In this document: in pieces, positions 1 to 12,375 of the stretch | Position numbering within the stretch: the stretch's first letter is position 1 | Layout of the letters: each line of letters starts with the position of its first letter | NCBI GenBank assembly: GCA_914767715.1 | Contig: OU612068.1 | Span: forward strand, 15,314,001-15,378,000 | Source of the DNA: Membranipora membranacea | Lineage: Eukaryota; Bryozoa; Gymnolaemata; Cheilostomatida; Membraniporidae | Length of the DNA stretch: 64,000 bases | Direction of reading: 5' to 3' | Translations under genes and position numbers: made by a program | The notes under the pieces: model-generated | Told to the model about the DNA's origin: nothing | What the model saw: the letters and a program-made list of their open reading frames with translations, nothing else | Database searches by the model: none

Positions 1-559
1 AGACTCAGCTTTACGCTGCGAGTCTAATGGCGCAAATATCGGGACGATCGGACAAGAATTGGCGAAGTTATAGCGAAAAACGTCGCTAAAACGGACGAAA
101 GTGTTTATCTCACTGAGTTGAGCATCTTGGTGAAAAAAATGCGCATTTTGAAAAAACTTTCAAATTTCAAACTGAAACACTTATTCAGACTCAGCTTTTC
201 GCTGCGAGTCTAATGGCGCAAATATCGGGACGATCGGACAAGAATTGGCGAAGTTATAGCGAAAAACGTCGCTAAAACGGACGAAAGTGTTTATCTCACT
301 GAGTTGAGCATCTTGGTGAAAAAAAATGCGCATTTTGAAAAAACTTTCAAATTTCAAACTGAAACACTTATTCAGACTCAGCTTTTCGCTGCGAGTCTAA
401 TGGCGCAAATATCGGGACGATCGGACAAGAATTGGCGAAGTTATAGCGAAAAACGTCGCTAAAACGGACGAAAGTGTTTATCTCACTGAGTTGAGCATCT
501 TGGTGAAAAAAATGCGCATTTTGAAAAAACTTTCAAATTTCAAACTGAAACACTTATTC

Positions 560-2236
560 AGACTCAGCTTTTCGCTGCGAGTCTAATGGCGCAAATATCG
601 AGACGATCGGACAAGAATTGGCGAAGTTATAGCGAAAAAACGTCGCTAAAACGGACGAAAGTGTTTATCTCACTGAGTTGAGCATCTTGGTGAAAAAAAT
701 GCGCATTTTGAAAAAACTTTCAAATTTCAAACTGAAACACTTATTCAGACTCAGCTTTACGCTGCGAGTCTAATGGCGCAAATATCGGGACGATCGGACA
801 AGAATTGGCGAAGTTATAGCGAAAAACGTCGCTAAAACGGACGAAAGTGTTTATCTCACTGAGTTGAGCATCTTGGTGAAAAAAATGCGCATTTTGAAAA
901 AACTTTCAAATTTCAAACTGAAACACTTATTCAGACTCAGCTTTTCGCTGCGAGTCTAATGGCGCAAATATCGGGACGATCGGACAAGAATTGGCGAAGT
1001 AATCGCGAAAAACGTCGCGAAAACGGACGAAAGTGTTTATCTCACTGAGTTGAGCATCTTGGTGAAAAAAATGCGCATTTTGAAAAAACTTTCAAATTTC
1101 AAACTGAAACACTTATTCAGACTCAGCTTTTCGCTGCGAGTCTAATGGCGCAAATATCGGGACGATCGGACAAGAATTGGCGGAGTTATAGCGAAAAACG
1201 TCGCTAAAACGGACGAAAGTGTTTATCTCACTGAGTTGAGCATCTTGGTGAAAAAAATGCGCATTTTGAAAAAACTTTCAAATTTCAAACTGAAACACTT
1301 ATTCAGACTCAGCTTTTCGCTGCGAGTCTAATGGCGCAAATATCGAGACGATCGGACAAGAATTGGCGAAGTTATCGCGAAAAACGTCGCTAAAACGGAC
1401 GAAAATGTTTATCTCACTGAGTTGAGCATCTTGGTGAAAAAAATGCGCATTTTGAAAAAACTTTCAAATTTCAAACTGAAACACTTATTCAGACTCAGCT
1501 TTTCGCTGCGAGTCTAATGGCGCAAATATCGGGACGATCGGACAAGAATTGGCGAAGTTATTGCGAAAAACGTCGCTAAAACGGACGAAAGTGTTTATCT
1601 CACTGAGTTGAGCATCTTGGTGATAAAAATGCGCATTTTGAAAAAACTTTCAAATTTCAAACTGAAACACTTATTCAGACTCAGCTTTTCGCTGCGAGTC
1701 TAATGGCGCAAATATCGGGACGATCGGACAAGAATTGGCGAAGTTATAGCGAAAAACGTCGCTAAAACGGACGAAAGTGTTTATCTCACTGAGTTGAGCA
1801 TCTTGGTGAAAAAAATGCGCATTTTGAAAAAACTTTCAAATTTCAAACTGAAACACTTATTCAGACTCAGCTTTTCGCTGCGAGTCTAATGGCGCAAAAA
1901 TCGGGACGATCGGACAAGAATTGGCGAAGTTATAGCGAAAAACGTCGCTAAAACGGACGAAAGTGTTTATCTCACTGAGTTGAGCATCTTGGTGAAAAAA
2001 ATGCGCATTTTGAAAAAACTTTCAAATTTCAAACTGAAACACTTATTCAGACTCAGCTTTTCGCTGCGAGTCTAATGGCGCAAATATCGGGACGATCGGA
2101 CAAGAATTGGCGAAGTTATAGCGAAAAACGTCGCTAAAACGGACGAAAGTGTTTATCTCACTGAGTTGAGCATCTTGGTGAAAAAAAATGCGCATTTTGA
2201 AAAAACTTTCAAATTTCAAACTGAAACACTTATTCA
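560..2236. repeat. Higher-order satellite block, first copy
   Basis: Nine consecutive monomers carry an ordered series of diagnostic variants: GAGACG plus a six-A run; TTTACG loop; TCGCGA on both hairpin arms; GGCGGAG; GAGACG with GAAAATG; TTATTGCG with GATAAAAATG; a plain monomer; GCAAAAATCGG; and an eight-A run. The same series recurs about 3.54 kb downstream (4097-5774). This shows that blocks of monomers were copied as units. Confidence 0.85.
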
Positions 2237-4096
2237 GACTCAGCTTTACGCTGCGAGTCTAATGGCGCAAATATCGGGACGATCGGACAAGAATTGGCGA
2301 AGTTATAGCGAAAAACGTCGCTAAAACGGACGAAAGTGTTTATCTCACTGAGTTGAGCATCTTGGTGAAAAAAATGCGCATTTTGAAAAAACTTTCAAAT
2401 TTCAAACTGAAACACTTATTCAGACTCAGCTTTTCGCTGCGAGTCTAATGGCGCAAATATCGGGACGATCGGACAAGAATTGGCGAAGTTATAGCGAAAA
2501 ACGTCGCTAAAACGGACGAAAGTGTTTATCTCACTGAGTTGAGCATCTTGGTGAAAAAAATGCGCATTTTGAAAAAACTTTCAAATTTCAAACTGAAACA
2601 CTTATTCAGACTCAGCTTTTCGCTGCGAGTCTAATGGCGCAAATATCGGGACGATCGGACAAGAATTGGCGGAGTTATAGCGAAAAACGTCGCTAAAACG
2701 GACGAAAGTGTTTATCTCACTGAGTTGAGCATCTTGGTGAAAAAAATGCGCATTTTGAAAAAACTTTCAAATTTCAAACTGAAACACTTATTCAGACTCA
2801 GCTTTTCGCTGCGAGTCTAATGGCGCAAATATCGGGACGATCGGACAAGAATTGGCGAAGTTATAGCGAAAAACGTCGCTAAAACGGACGAAAGTGTTTA
2901 TCTCACTGAGTTGAGCATCTTGGTGATAAAAATGCGCATTTTGAAAAAACTTTCAAATTTCAAACTGAAACACTTATTCAGACTCAGCTTTTCGCTGCGA
3001 GTCTAATGGCGCAAATATCGGGACGATCGGACAAGAATTGGCGAAGTTATAGCGAAAAAACGTCGCTAAAACGGACGAAAGTGTTTATCTCACTGAGTTG
3101 AGCATCTTGGTGATAAAAATGCGCATTTTGAAAAAACTTTCAAATTTCAAACTGAAACACTTATTCAGACTCAGCTTTTCGCTGCGAGTCTAATGGCGCA
3201 AATATCGGGACGATCGGACAAGAATTGGCGAAGTTATAGCGAAAAAACTAGCGAAAAACGGACGAAAGTGTTTATCTCACTGAGTTGAGCATCTTGGTGA
3301 AAAAAATGCGCATTTTGAAAAAACTTTCAAATTTCAAACTGAAACACTTATTCAGACTCAGCTTTTCGCTGCGAGTCTAATGGCGCAAATATCGAGACGA
3401 TCGGACAAGAATTGGCGAAGTTATAGCGAAAAACGTCGCTAAAACGGACGAAAGTGTTTATCTCACTGAGTTGAGCATCTTGGTGAAAAAATGCGCATTT
3501 TGAAAAAACTTTCAAATTTCAAACTGAAACACTTATTCAGACTCAGCTTTGCTGCGAGTCTAATGGCGCAAATATCGGGACGATCGGGACAAGAATGGCG
3601 AAGTTATAGCGAAAAACGTCGCTAAAACGGACGAAAGTGTTTATCTCACTGAGTTGAGCATCTTGGTGAAAAAAATGCGCATTTTGAAAAAACTTTCAAA
3701 TTTCAAACTGAAACACTTATTCAGACTCAGCTTTTCGCTGCGAGTCTAATGGCGCAAATATCGGGACGATCGGACAAGAATTGGCGAAGTTATAGCGAAA
3801 AACGTCGCTAAAAACGGACGAAAGGTGTTTATCTCACTGAGTTGAGCATCTTGGTGAAAAAAATGCGCATTTTGAAAAAACTTTCAAATTTCAAACTGAA
3901 ACACTTATTCAGACTCAGCTTTTCGCTGCGAGTCTAATGGCGCAAATATCGGGACGATCGGACAAGAATTGGCGAAGTTATAGCGAAAAACGTCGCTAAA
4001 ACGGACGAAAGTGTTTATCTCACTGAGTTGAGCATCTTGGTGAAAAAAATGCGCATTTTGAAAAAACTTTCAAATTTCAAACTGAAACACTTATTC

Positions 4097-5774
4097 AGAC
4101 TCAGCTTTTCGCTGCGAGTCTAATGGCGCAAATATCGAGACGATCGGACAAGAATTGGCGAAGTTATAGCGAAAAAACGTCGCTAAAACGGACGAAAGTG
4201 TTTATCTCACTGAGTTGAGCATCTTGGTGAAAAAAATGCGCATTTTGAAAAAACTTTCAAATTTCAAACTGAAACACTTATTCAGACTCAGCTTTACGCT
4301 GCGAGTCTAATGGCGCAAATATCGGGACGATCGGACAAGAATTGGCGAAGTTATAGCGAAAAACGTCGCTAAAACGGACGAAAGTGTTTATCTCACTGAG
4401 TTGAGCATCTTGGTGAAAAAAATGCGCATTTTGAAAAAACTTTCAAATTTCAAACTGAAACACTTATTCAGACTCAGCTTTTCGCTGCGAGTCTAATGGC
4501 GCAAATATCGGGACGATCGGACAAGAATTGGCGAAGTTATCGCGAAAAACGTCGCGAAAACGGACGAAAGTGTTTATCTCACTGAGTTGAGCATCTTGGT
4601 GAAAAAAATGCGCATTTTGAAAAAACTTTCAAATTTCAAACTGAAACACTTATTCAGACTCAGCTTTCGCTGCGAGTCTAATGGCGCAAATATCGGGACG
4701 ATCGGACAAGAATTGGCGGAGTTATAGCGAAAAACGTCGCTAAAACGGACGAAAGTGTTTATCTCACTGAGTTGAGCATCTTGGTGAAAAAAATGCGCAT
4801 TTTGAAAAAACTTTCAAATTTCAAACTGAAACACTTATTCAGACTCAGCTTTTCGCTGCGAGTCTAATGGCGCAAATATCGAGACGATCGGACAAGAATT
4901 GGCGAAGTTATCGCGAAAAACGTCGCTAAAACGGACGAAAATGTTTATCTCACTGAGTTGAGCATCTTGGTGAAAAAAATGCGCATTTTGAAAAAACTTT
5001 CAAATTTCAAACTGAAACACTTATTCAGACTCAGCTTTTCGCTGCGAGTCTAATGGCGCAAATATCGGGACGATCGGACAAGAATTGGCGAAGTTATTGC
5101 GAAAAACGTCGCTAAAACGGACGAAAGTGTTTAATCTCACTGAGTTGAGCATCTTGGTGATAAAAATGCGCATTTTGAAAAAACTTTCAAATTTCAAACT
5201 GAAACACTTATTCAGACTCAGCTTTTCGCTGCGAGTCTAATGGCGCAAATATCGGGACGATCGGACAAGAATTGGCGAAGTTATAGCGAAAAACGTCGCT
5301 AAAACGGACGAAAGTGTTTATCTCACTGAGTTGAGCATCTTGGTGAAAAAAATGCGCATTTTGAAAAAACTTTCAAATTTCAAACTGAAACACTTATTCA
5401 GACTCAGCTTTTCGCTGCGAGTCTAATGGCGCAAAAATCGGGACGATCGGACAAGAATTGGCGAAGTTATAGCGAAAAACGTCGCTAAAACGGACGAAAG
5501 TGTTTATCTCACTGAGTTGAGCATCTTGGTGAAAAAAATGCGCATTTTGAAAAAACTTTCAAATTTCAAACTGAAAACACTTATTCAGACTCAGCTTTTC
5601 GCTGCGAGTCTAATGGCGCAAATATCGGGACGATCGGACAAGAATTGGCGAAGTTATAGCGAAAAACGTCGCTAAAACGGACGAAAGTGTTTATCTCACT
5701 GAGTTGAGCATCTTGGTGAAAAAAAATGCGCATTTTGAAAAAACTTTCAAATTTCAAACTGAAACACTTATTCA
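4097..5774. repeat. Higher-order satellite block, second copy
   Basis: It repeats the nine-monomer variant order of the block at 560-2236, offset by 19 monomers (about 3.54 kb). The order breaks after the ninth monomer. Shorter blocks recur later with other offsets: monomers from about 8040 match those from about 10080, 11 monomers apart. The array is therefore a patchwork of nested duplications and not a single regular higher-order repeat. Confidence 0.85.
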
Positions 5775-8700
5775 GACTCAGCTTTTCGCTGCGAGTCTAA
5801 TGGCGCAAATATCGAGACGATCGGACAAGAATTGGCGAAGTTATAGCGAAAAACGTCGCTAAAACGGACGAAAATGTTTATCTCACTGAGTTGAGCATCT
5901 TGGTGAAAAAAATGCGCATTTTGAAAAAACTTTCAAATTTCAAACTGAAACACTTATTCAGACTCAGCTTTTCGCTGCGAGTCTAATGGCGCAAATATCG
6001 GGACGATCGGACAAGAATTGGCGAAGTTATAGCGAAAAACGTCGCTAAAACGACGAAAGTGTTTATCTCACTGAGTTGAGCATCTTGGTGAAAAAAATGC
6101 GCATTTTGAAAAAACTTTCAATTTCAAACTGAAACACTTATTCAGACTCAGCTTTTCGCTGCGAGTCTAATGGCGCAAATATCGGGACGATCGGACAAGA
6201 ATTGGCGAAGTTATAGCGAAAAACGTCGCTAAAACGGACGAAAGTGTTTATCTCACTGAGTTGAGCATCTTGGTGAAAAAAATGCGCATTTTGAAAAAAC
6301 TTTCAAATTTCAAACTGAAACACTTATTCAGACTCAGCTTTTCGCTGCGAGTCTAATGGCGCAAATATCGAGACGATCGGACAAGAATTGGCGAGTTATA
6401 GCGAAAAACGTCGCTAAAACGGACGAAAGTGTTTATCTCACTGAGTTGAGCATCTTGGTGATAAAAATGCGCATTTTGAAAAAACTTTCAAATTTCAAAC
6501 TGAAAACACTTATTCAGACTCAGCTTTTCGCTGCGAGTCTAATGCCGCAAATATCGGGACGATCGGACAAGAATTGGCGAAGTTATAGCGAAAAACGTCG
6601 CTAAAACGGACGAAAGTGTTTATCTCACTGAGTTGAGCATCTTGGTGAAAAAAATGCGCATTTTGAAAAAACTTTCAAATTTCAAACTGAAACACTTATT
6701 CAGACTCAGCTTTACGCTGCGAGTCTAATGGCGCAAATATCGGGACGATCGGACAAGAATTGGCGAAGTTATAGCGAAAAACGTCGCTAAAACGGACGAA
6801 AGTGTTTATCTCACTGAGTTGAGCATCTTGGTGAAAAAAATGCGCATTTTGAAAAAACTTTCAAATTTCAAACTGAAACACTTATTCAGACTCAGCTTTT
6901 CGCTGCGAGTCTAATGGCGCAAATATCGGGACGATCGGACAAGAATTGGCGAAGTTATAGCGAAAAACGTCGCTAAAACGGACGAAAGTGTTTATCTCAC
7001 TGAGTTGAGCATCTTGGTGAAAAAAATGCGCATTTTGAAAAAACTTTCAAATTTCAAACTGAAACACTTATTCAGACTCAGCTTTTCGCTGCGAGTCTAA
7101 TGGCGCAAATATCGGGACGATCGGACAAGAATTGGCGAAGTTATAGCGAAAAACGTCGCTAAAAACGGACGAAAGTGTTTATCTCACTGAGTTGAGCATC
7201 TTGGTGAAAAAAATGCGCATTTTGAAAAAACTTTCAAATTTCAAACTGAAACACTTATTCAGACTCAGCTTTTCGCTGCGAGTCTAATGGCGCAAATATC
7301 GAGACGATCGGACAAGAATTGGCGAAGTTATAGCGAAAAAACGTCGCTAAAACGGACGAAAGTGTTTATCTCACTGAGTTGAGCATCTTGGTGAAAAAAA
7401 TGCGCATTTTGAAAAAACTTTCAAATTTCAAACTGAAACACTTATTCAGACTCAGCTTTACGCTGCGAGTCTAATGGCGCAAATATCGGGACGATCGGAC
7501 AAGAATTGGCGAAGTTATAGCGAAAAACGTCGCTAAAACGGACGAAAGTGTTTATCTCACTGAGTTGAGCATCTTGGTGAAAAAAATGCGCATTTTGAAA
7601 AAACTTTCAAATTTCAAACTGAAACACTTATTCAGACTCAGCTTTTCGCTGCGAGTCTATGGCGCAAATATCGGGACGATCGGACAAGAATTGGCGAAGT
7701 TATAGCGAAAAACGTCGCTAAAACGGACGAAAGTGTTTATCTCACTGAGTTGAGCATCTTGGTGAAAAAAATGCGCATTTTGAAAAAACTTTCAAATTTC
7801 AAACTGAAACACTTATTCAGACTCAGCTTTTCGCTGCGAGTCTAATGGCGCAAATATCGGGACGATCGGACAAGAATTGGCGAAGTTATTGCGAAAAACG
7901 TCGCTAAAACGGACGAAAGTGTTTATCTCACTGAGTTGAGCATCTTGGTGAAAAAAATGCGCATTTTGAAAAAACTTTCAAATTTCAAACTGAAACACTT
8001 ATTCAGACTCAGCTTTTCGCTGCGAGTCTAATGGCGCAAATATCGAGACGATCGGACAAGAATTGGCGAAGTTATAGCGAAAAACGTCGCTAAAACGGAC
8101 GAAAATGTTTATCTCACTGAGTTGAGCATCTTGGTGAAAAAAATGCGCATTTTGAAAAAACTTCAAATTTCAAACTGAAACACTTATTCAGACTCAGCTT
8201 TTCGCTGCGAGTCTAATGGCGCAAATATCGGGACGATCGGACAAGAATTGGCGAAGTTATAGCGAAAAACGTCGCTAAAACGGACGAAAGTGTTTATCTC
8301 ACTGAGTTGAGCATCTTGGTGATAAAAATGCGCATTTTGAAAAAACTTTCAAATTTCAAACTGAAACACTTATTCAGACTCAGCTTTTCGCTGCGAGTCT
8401 AATGCGCAAATATCGGGACGATCGGACAAGAATTGGCGAAGTTATAGCGAAAAACGTCGCTAAAACGGACGAAAGTGTTTATCTCACTGAGTTGAGCATC
8501 TTGGTGAAAAAAATGCGCATTTGAAAAAACTTTCAAATTTCAAACTGAAACACTTATTCAGACTCAGCTTTTCGCTGCGAGTCTAATGGCGCAAATATCG
8601 AGACGATCGGACAAGAATTGGCGAAGTTATAGCGAAAAACGTCGCTAAAACGGACGAAAGTGTTTATCTCACTGAGTTGAGCATCTTGGTGAAAAAAATG

Positions 8701-11700
8701 CGCATTTTGAAAAAACTTTCAAATTTCAAACTGAAACACTTATTCAGACTCAGCTTTACGCTGCGAGTTCTAATGGCGCAAATATCGGGACGATCGGACA
8801 AGAATTGGCGAAGTTATAGCGGAAAACGTCGCTAAAACGGACGAAAGTGTTTATCTCACTGAGTTGAGCATCTTGGTGAAAAAAATGCGCATTTTGAAAA
8901 AACTTTCAAATTTCAAACTGAAACACTTATTCAGACTCAGCTTTTCGCTGCGAGTCTAATGGCGCAAATATCGGGACGATCGACAAGAATTGGCGAAGTT
9001 ATAGCGAAAAACGTCGCTAAAAACGGACGAAAGTGTTTATCTCACTGAGTTGAGCATCTTGGTGAAAAAAAATGCGCATTTTGAAAAAACTTTCAAATTT
9101 CAAACTGAAACACTTATTCAGACTCAGCTTTTCGCTGCGAGTCTAATGGCGCAAATATCGGGACGATCGGACAAGAATTGGCGAAGTTATAGCGAAAAAC
9201 GTCGCTAAAACGGACGAAAGTGTTTATCTCACTGAGTTGAGCATCTTGGTGAAAAAAATGCGCATTTTGAAAAAACTTTCAAATTTCAAACTGAAACACT
9301 TATTCAGACTCAGCTTTTCGCTGCGAGTCTAATGGCGCAATATCGAGACGATCGGACAAGAATTGGCGAAGTTATAGCGAAAAACGTCGCTAAAACGGAC
9401 GAAAGTGTTTATCTCACTGAGTTGAGCATCTTGGTGAAAAAAATGCGCATTTTGAAAAAACTTTCAAATTTCAAACTGAAACACTTATTCAGACTCAGCT
9501 TTACGCTGCGAGTCTAATGGCGCAAATATCGGGACGATCGGACAAGAATTGGCGAAGTTATAGCGAAAAACGTCGCTAAAACGGACGAAAGTGTTTATCT
9601 CACTGAGTTGAGCATCTTGGTGAAAAAAATGCGCATTTTGAAAAAACTTTCAAATTTCAAACTGAAACACTTATTCAGACTCAGCTTTTCGCTGCGAGTC
9701 TAATGGCGCAAATCTCGGGACGATCGGACAAGAATTGGCGAAGTTATAGCGAAAAACGTCGCTAAAACGGACGAAAGTGTTTATCTCACTGAGTTGAGCA
9801 TCTTGGTGAAAAAAATGCGCATTTTGAAAAAACTTTCAAATTTCAAACTGAAACACTTATTCAGACTCAGCTTTTCGCTGCGAGTCTAATGGCGCAAATA
9901 TCGGGACGATCGGACAAGAATTGGCGAAGTTATAGCGAAAAACGTCGCTAAAACGGACGAAAGTGTTTATCTCACTGAGTTGAGCATCTTGGTGAAAAAA
10001 ATGCGCATTTTGAAAAAACTTTCAAATTTCAAACTGAAACACTTATTCAGACTCAGCTTTTCGCTGCGAGTCTAATGGCGCAAATATCGAGACGATCGGA
10101 CAGGAATTGGCGAAGTTATAGCGAAAAACGTCGCTAAAACGGACGAAAATGTTTATCTCACTGAGTTGAGCATCTTGGTGAAAAAAATGCGCATTTTGAA
10201 AAAACTTTCAAATTTCAAACTGAAACACTTATTCAGACTCAGCTTTTCGCTGCGAGTCTAATGGCGCAAATATCGGGACGATCGGACAAGAATTGGCGAA
10301 GTTATAGCGAAAAACGTCGCTAAAACGGACGAAAGTGTTTATCTCACTGAGTTGAGCATCTTGGTGATAAATATGCGCATTTTGAAAAAACTTTCAAATT
10401 TCAAACTGAAACACTTATTCAGACTCAGCTTTTCGCTGCGAGTCTAATGGCGCAAATATCGGGACGATCGGACAAGAATTGGCGAAGTTATAGCGAAAAA
10501 CGTCGCTAAAACGGACGAAAGTGTTTATCTCACTGAGTTGAGCATCTTGGTGAAAAAAATGCGCATTTTGAAAAAACTTTCAAAATTCAAACTGAAACAC
10601 TTATTCAGACTCAGCTTTTCGCTGCGAGTCTAATGGCGTAAATATCGAGACGATCGGACAAGAATTGGCGAAGTTATAGCGAAAAACGTCGCTAAAACGG
10701 ACGAAAGTGTTTATCTCACTGAGTTGAGCATCTTGGTGAAAAAAATGCGCATTTTGAAAAAACTTTCAAATTTCAAACTGAAACACTTATTCAGACTCAG
10801 CTTTACGCTGCGAGTCTAATGGCGCAAATATCGGGACGATCGGACAAGAATTGGCGAAGTTATAGCGAAAAACGTCGCTAAAACGGACGAAAGTGTTTAT
10901 CTCACTGAGTTGAGCATCTTGGTGAAAAAAATGCGCATTTTGAAAAAACTTTCAAATTTCAAACTGAAACACTTATTCAGACTCAGCTTTTCGCTGCGAG
11001 TCTAATGGCGCAAATATCGGGACGATCGGACAAGAATTGGCGAAGTTATAGCGGAAAACGTCGCTAAAACGGACGAAAGTGTTTATCTCACTGAGTTGAG
11101 CATCTTGGTGAAAAAAATGCGCATTTTGAAAAAACTTTCAAATTTCAAACTGAAACACTTATTCAGACTCAGCTTTTCGCTGCGAGTCTAATGGCGCAAA
11201 TATCGGGACGATCGGACAAGAATTGGCGAAGTTATAGCGAAAAACGTCGCTAAAACGGACGAAAGTGTTTATCTCACTGAGTTGAGCATCTTGGTGAAAA
11301 AAATGCGCATTTTGAAAAAACTTTCAAATTTCAAACTGAAACACTTATTCAGACTCAGCTTTTCGCTGCGAGTCTAATGGCGCAAATATCGGGACGATCG
11401 GACAAGAATTGGCGAAGTTATAGCGAAAAACGTCGCTAAAACGGACGAAAGTGTTTATCTCACTGAGTTGAGCATCTTGGTGAAAAAAATGCGCATTTTG
11501 AAAAAACTTTCAAATTTCAAACTGAAACACTTATTCAGACTCAGCTTTTCGCTGCGAGTCTAATGGCGCAAATATCGAGACGATCGGACAAGAATTGGCG
11601 AAGTTATAGCGAAAAACGTCGCTAAAACGGACGAAAATGTTTATCTCACTGAGTTGAGCATCTTGGTGAAAAAAATGCGCATTTTGAAAAAACTTTCAAA

Positions 11701-12375
11701 TTTCAAACTGAAACACTTATTCAGACTCAGCTTTTCGCTGCGAGTCTAATGGCGCAAATATCGGGACGATCGGACAAGAATTGGCGAAGTTATAGCGAAA
11801 AACGTCGCTAAAACGGACGAAAGTGTTTATCTCACTGAGTTGAGCATCTTGGTGATAAAAATGCGCATTTTGAAAAAACTTTCAAATTTCAAACTGAAAC
11901 ACTTATTCAGACTCAGCTTTTCGCTGCGAGTCTAATGGCGCAAATATCGGGACGATCGGACAAGAATTGGCGAAGTTATAGCGAAAAACGTCGCTAAAAC
12001 GGACGAAAGTGTTTATCTCACTGAGTTGAGCATCTTGGTGAAAAAAATGCGCATTTTGAAAAAACTTTCAAATTTCAAACTGAAACACTTATTCAGACTC
12101 AGCTTTTCGCTGCGAGTCTAATGGCGCAAATATCGGGACGATCGGACAAGAATTGGCGAAGTTATAGCGAAAAACGTCGCTAAAACGGACGAAAGTGTTT
12201 ATCTCACTGAGTTGAGCATCTTGGTGAAAAAAAATGCGCATTTTGAAAAAACTTTCAAATTTCAAACTGAAACACTTATTCAGACTCAGCTTTTCGCTGC
12301 GAGTCTAATGGCGCAAATATCGGGAGGATCGGACAAGAATTGGCGAAGTTATAGCGAAAAACGTCGCTAAAACGC

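Larger units (their letters stand above)
1..12375. repeat. Satellite array, 186-187 bp monomer, about 66 copies
   Basis: A head-to-tail array fills the left fifth of the window and runs off its left edge. Monomers start at AGACTCAGCTTT (positions 1, 187, 374 and so on) and differ by few substitutions and one-base indels. Each monomer contains two short inverted repeats: GACTC-AGC facing GCT-GC-GAGTC, and TAGCGA facing TCGCTA with a 6-base spacer (first example 71-88). It has roughly 13 CpG sites, far more than the flanking DNA. Every frame has a stop in each monomer, so it is not coding. The array ends abruptly inside a monomer after ACGCGCGAA. Long arrays of this kind are typical of centromeric or pericentromeric DNA in animals; that location is inference. 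Confidence 0.97.

Noticed and set aside
6356..9517. Open frames of 60-80 codons inside the satellite, starting MAQISRRS or MAQYRDD
   Set aside because: They arise only where a one-base indel lets two frames join. The normal monomer has a stop in every frame, and there is no codon-level conservation.
1..12375. CRISPR-like array
   Set aside because: There are no unique spacers. The whole 186-bp unit repeats head to tail, as in a satellite.
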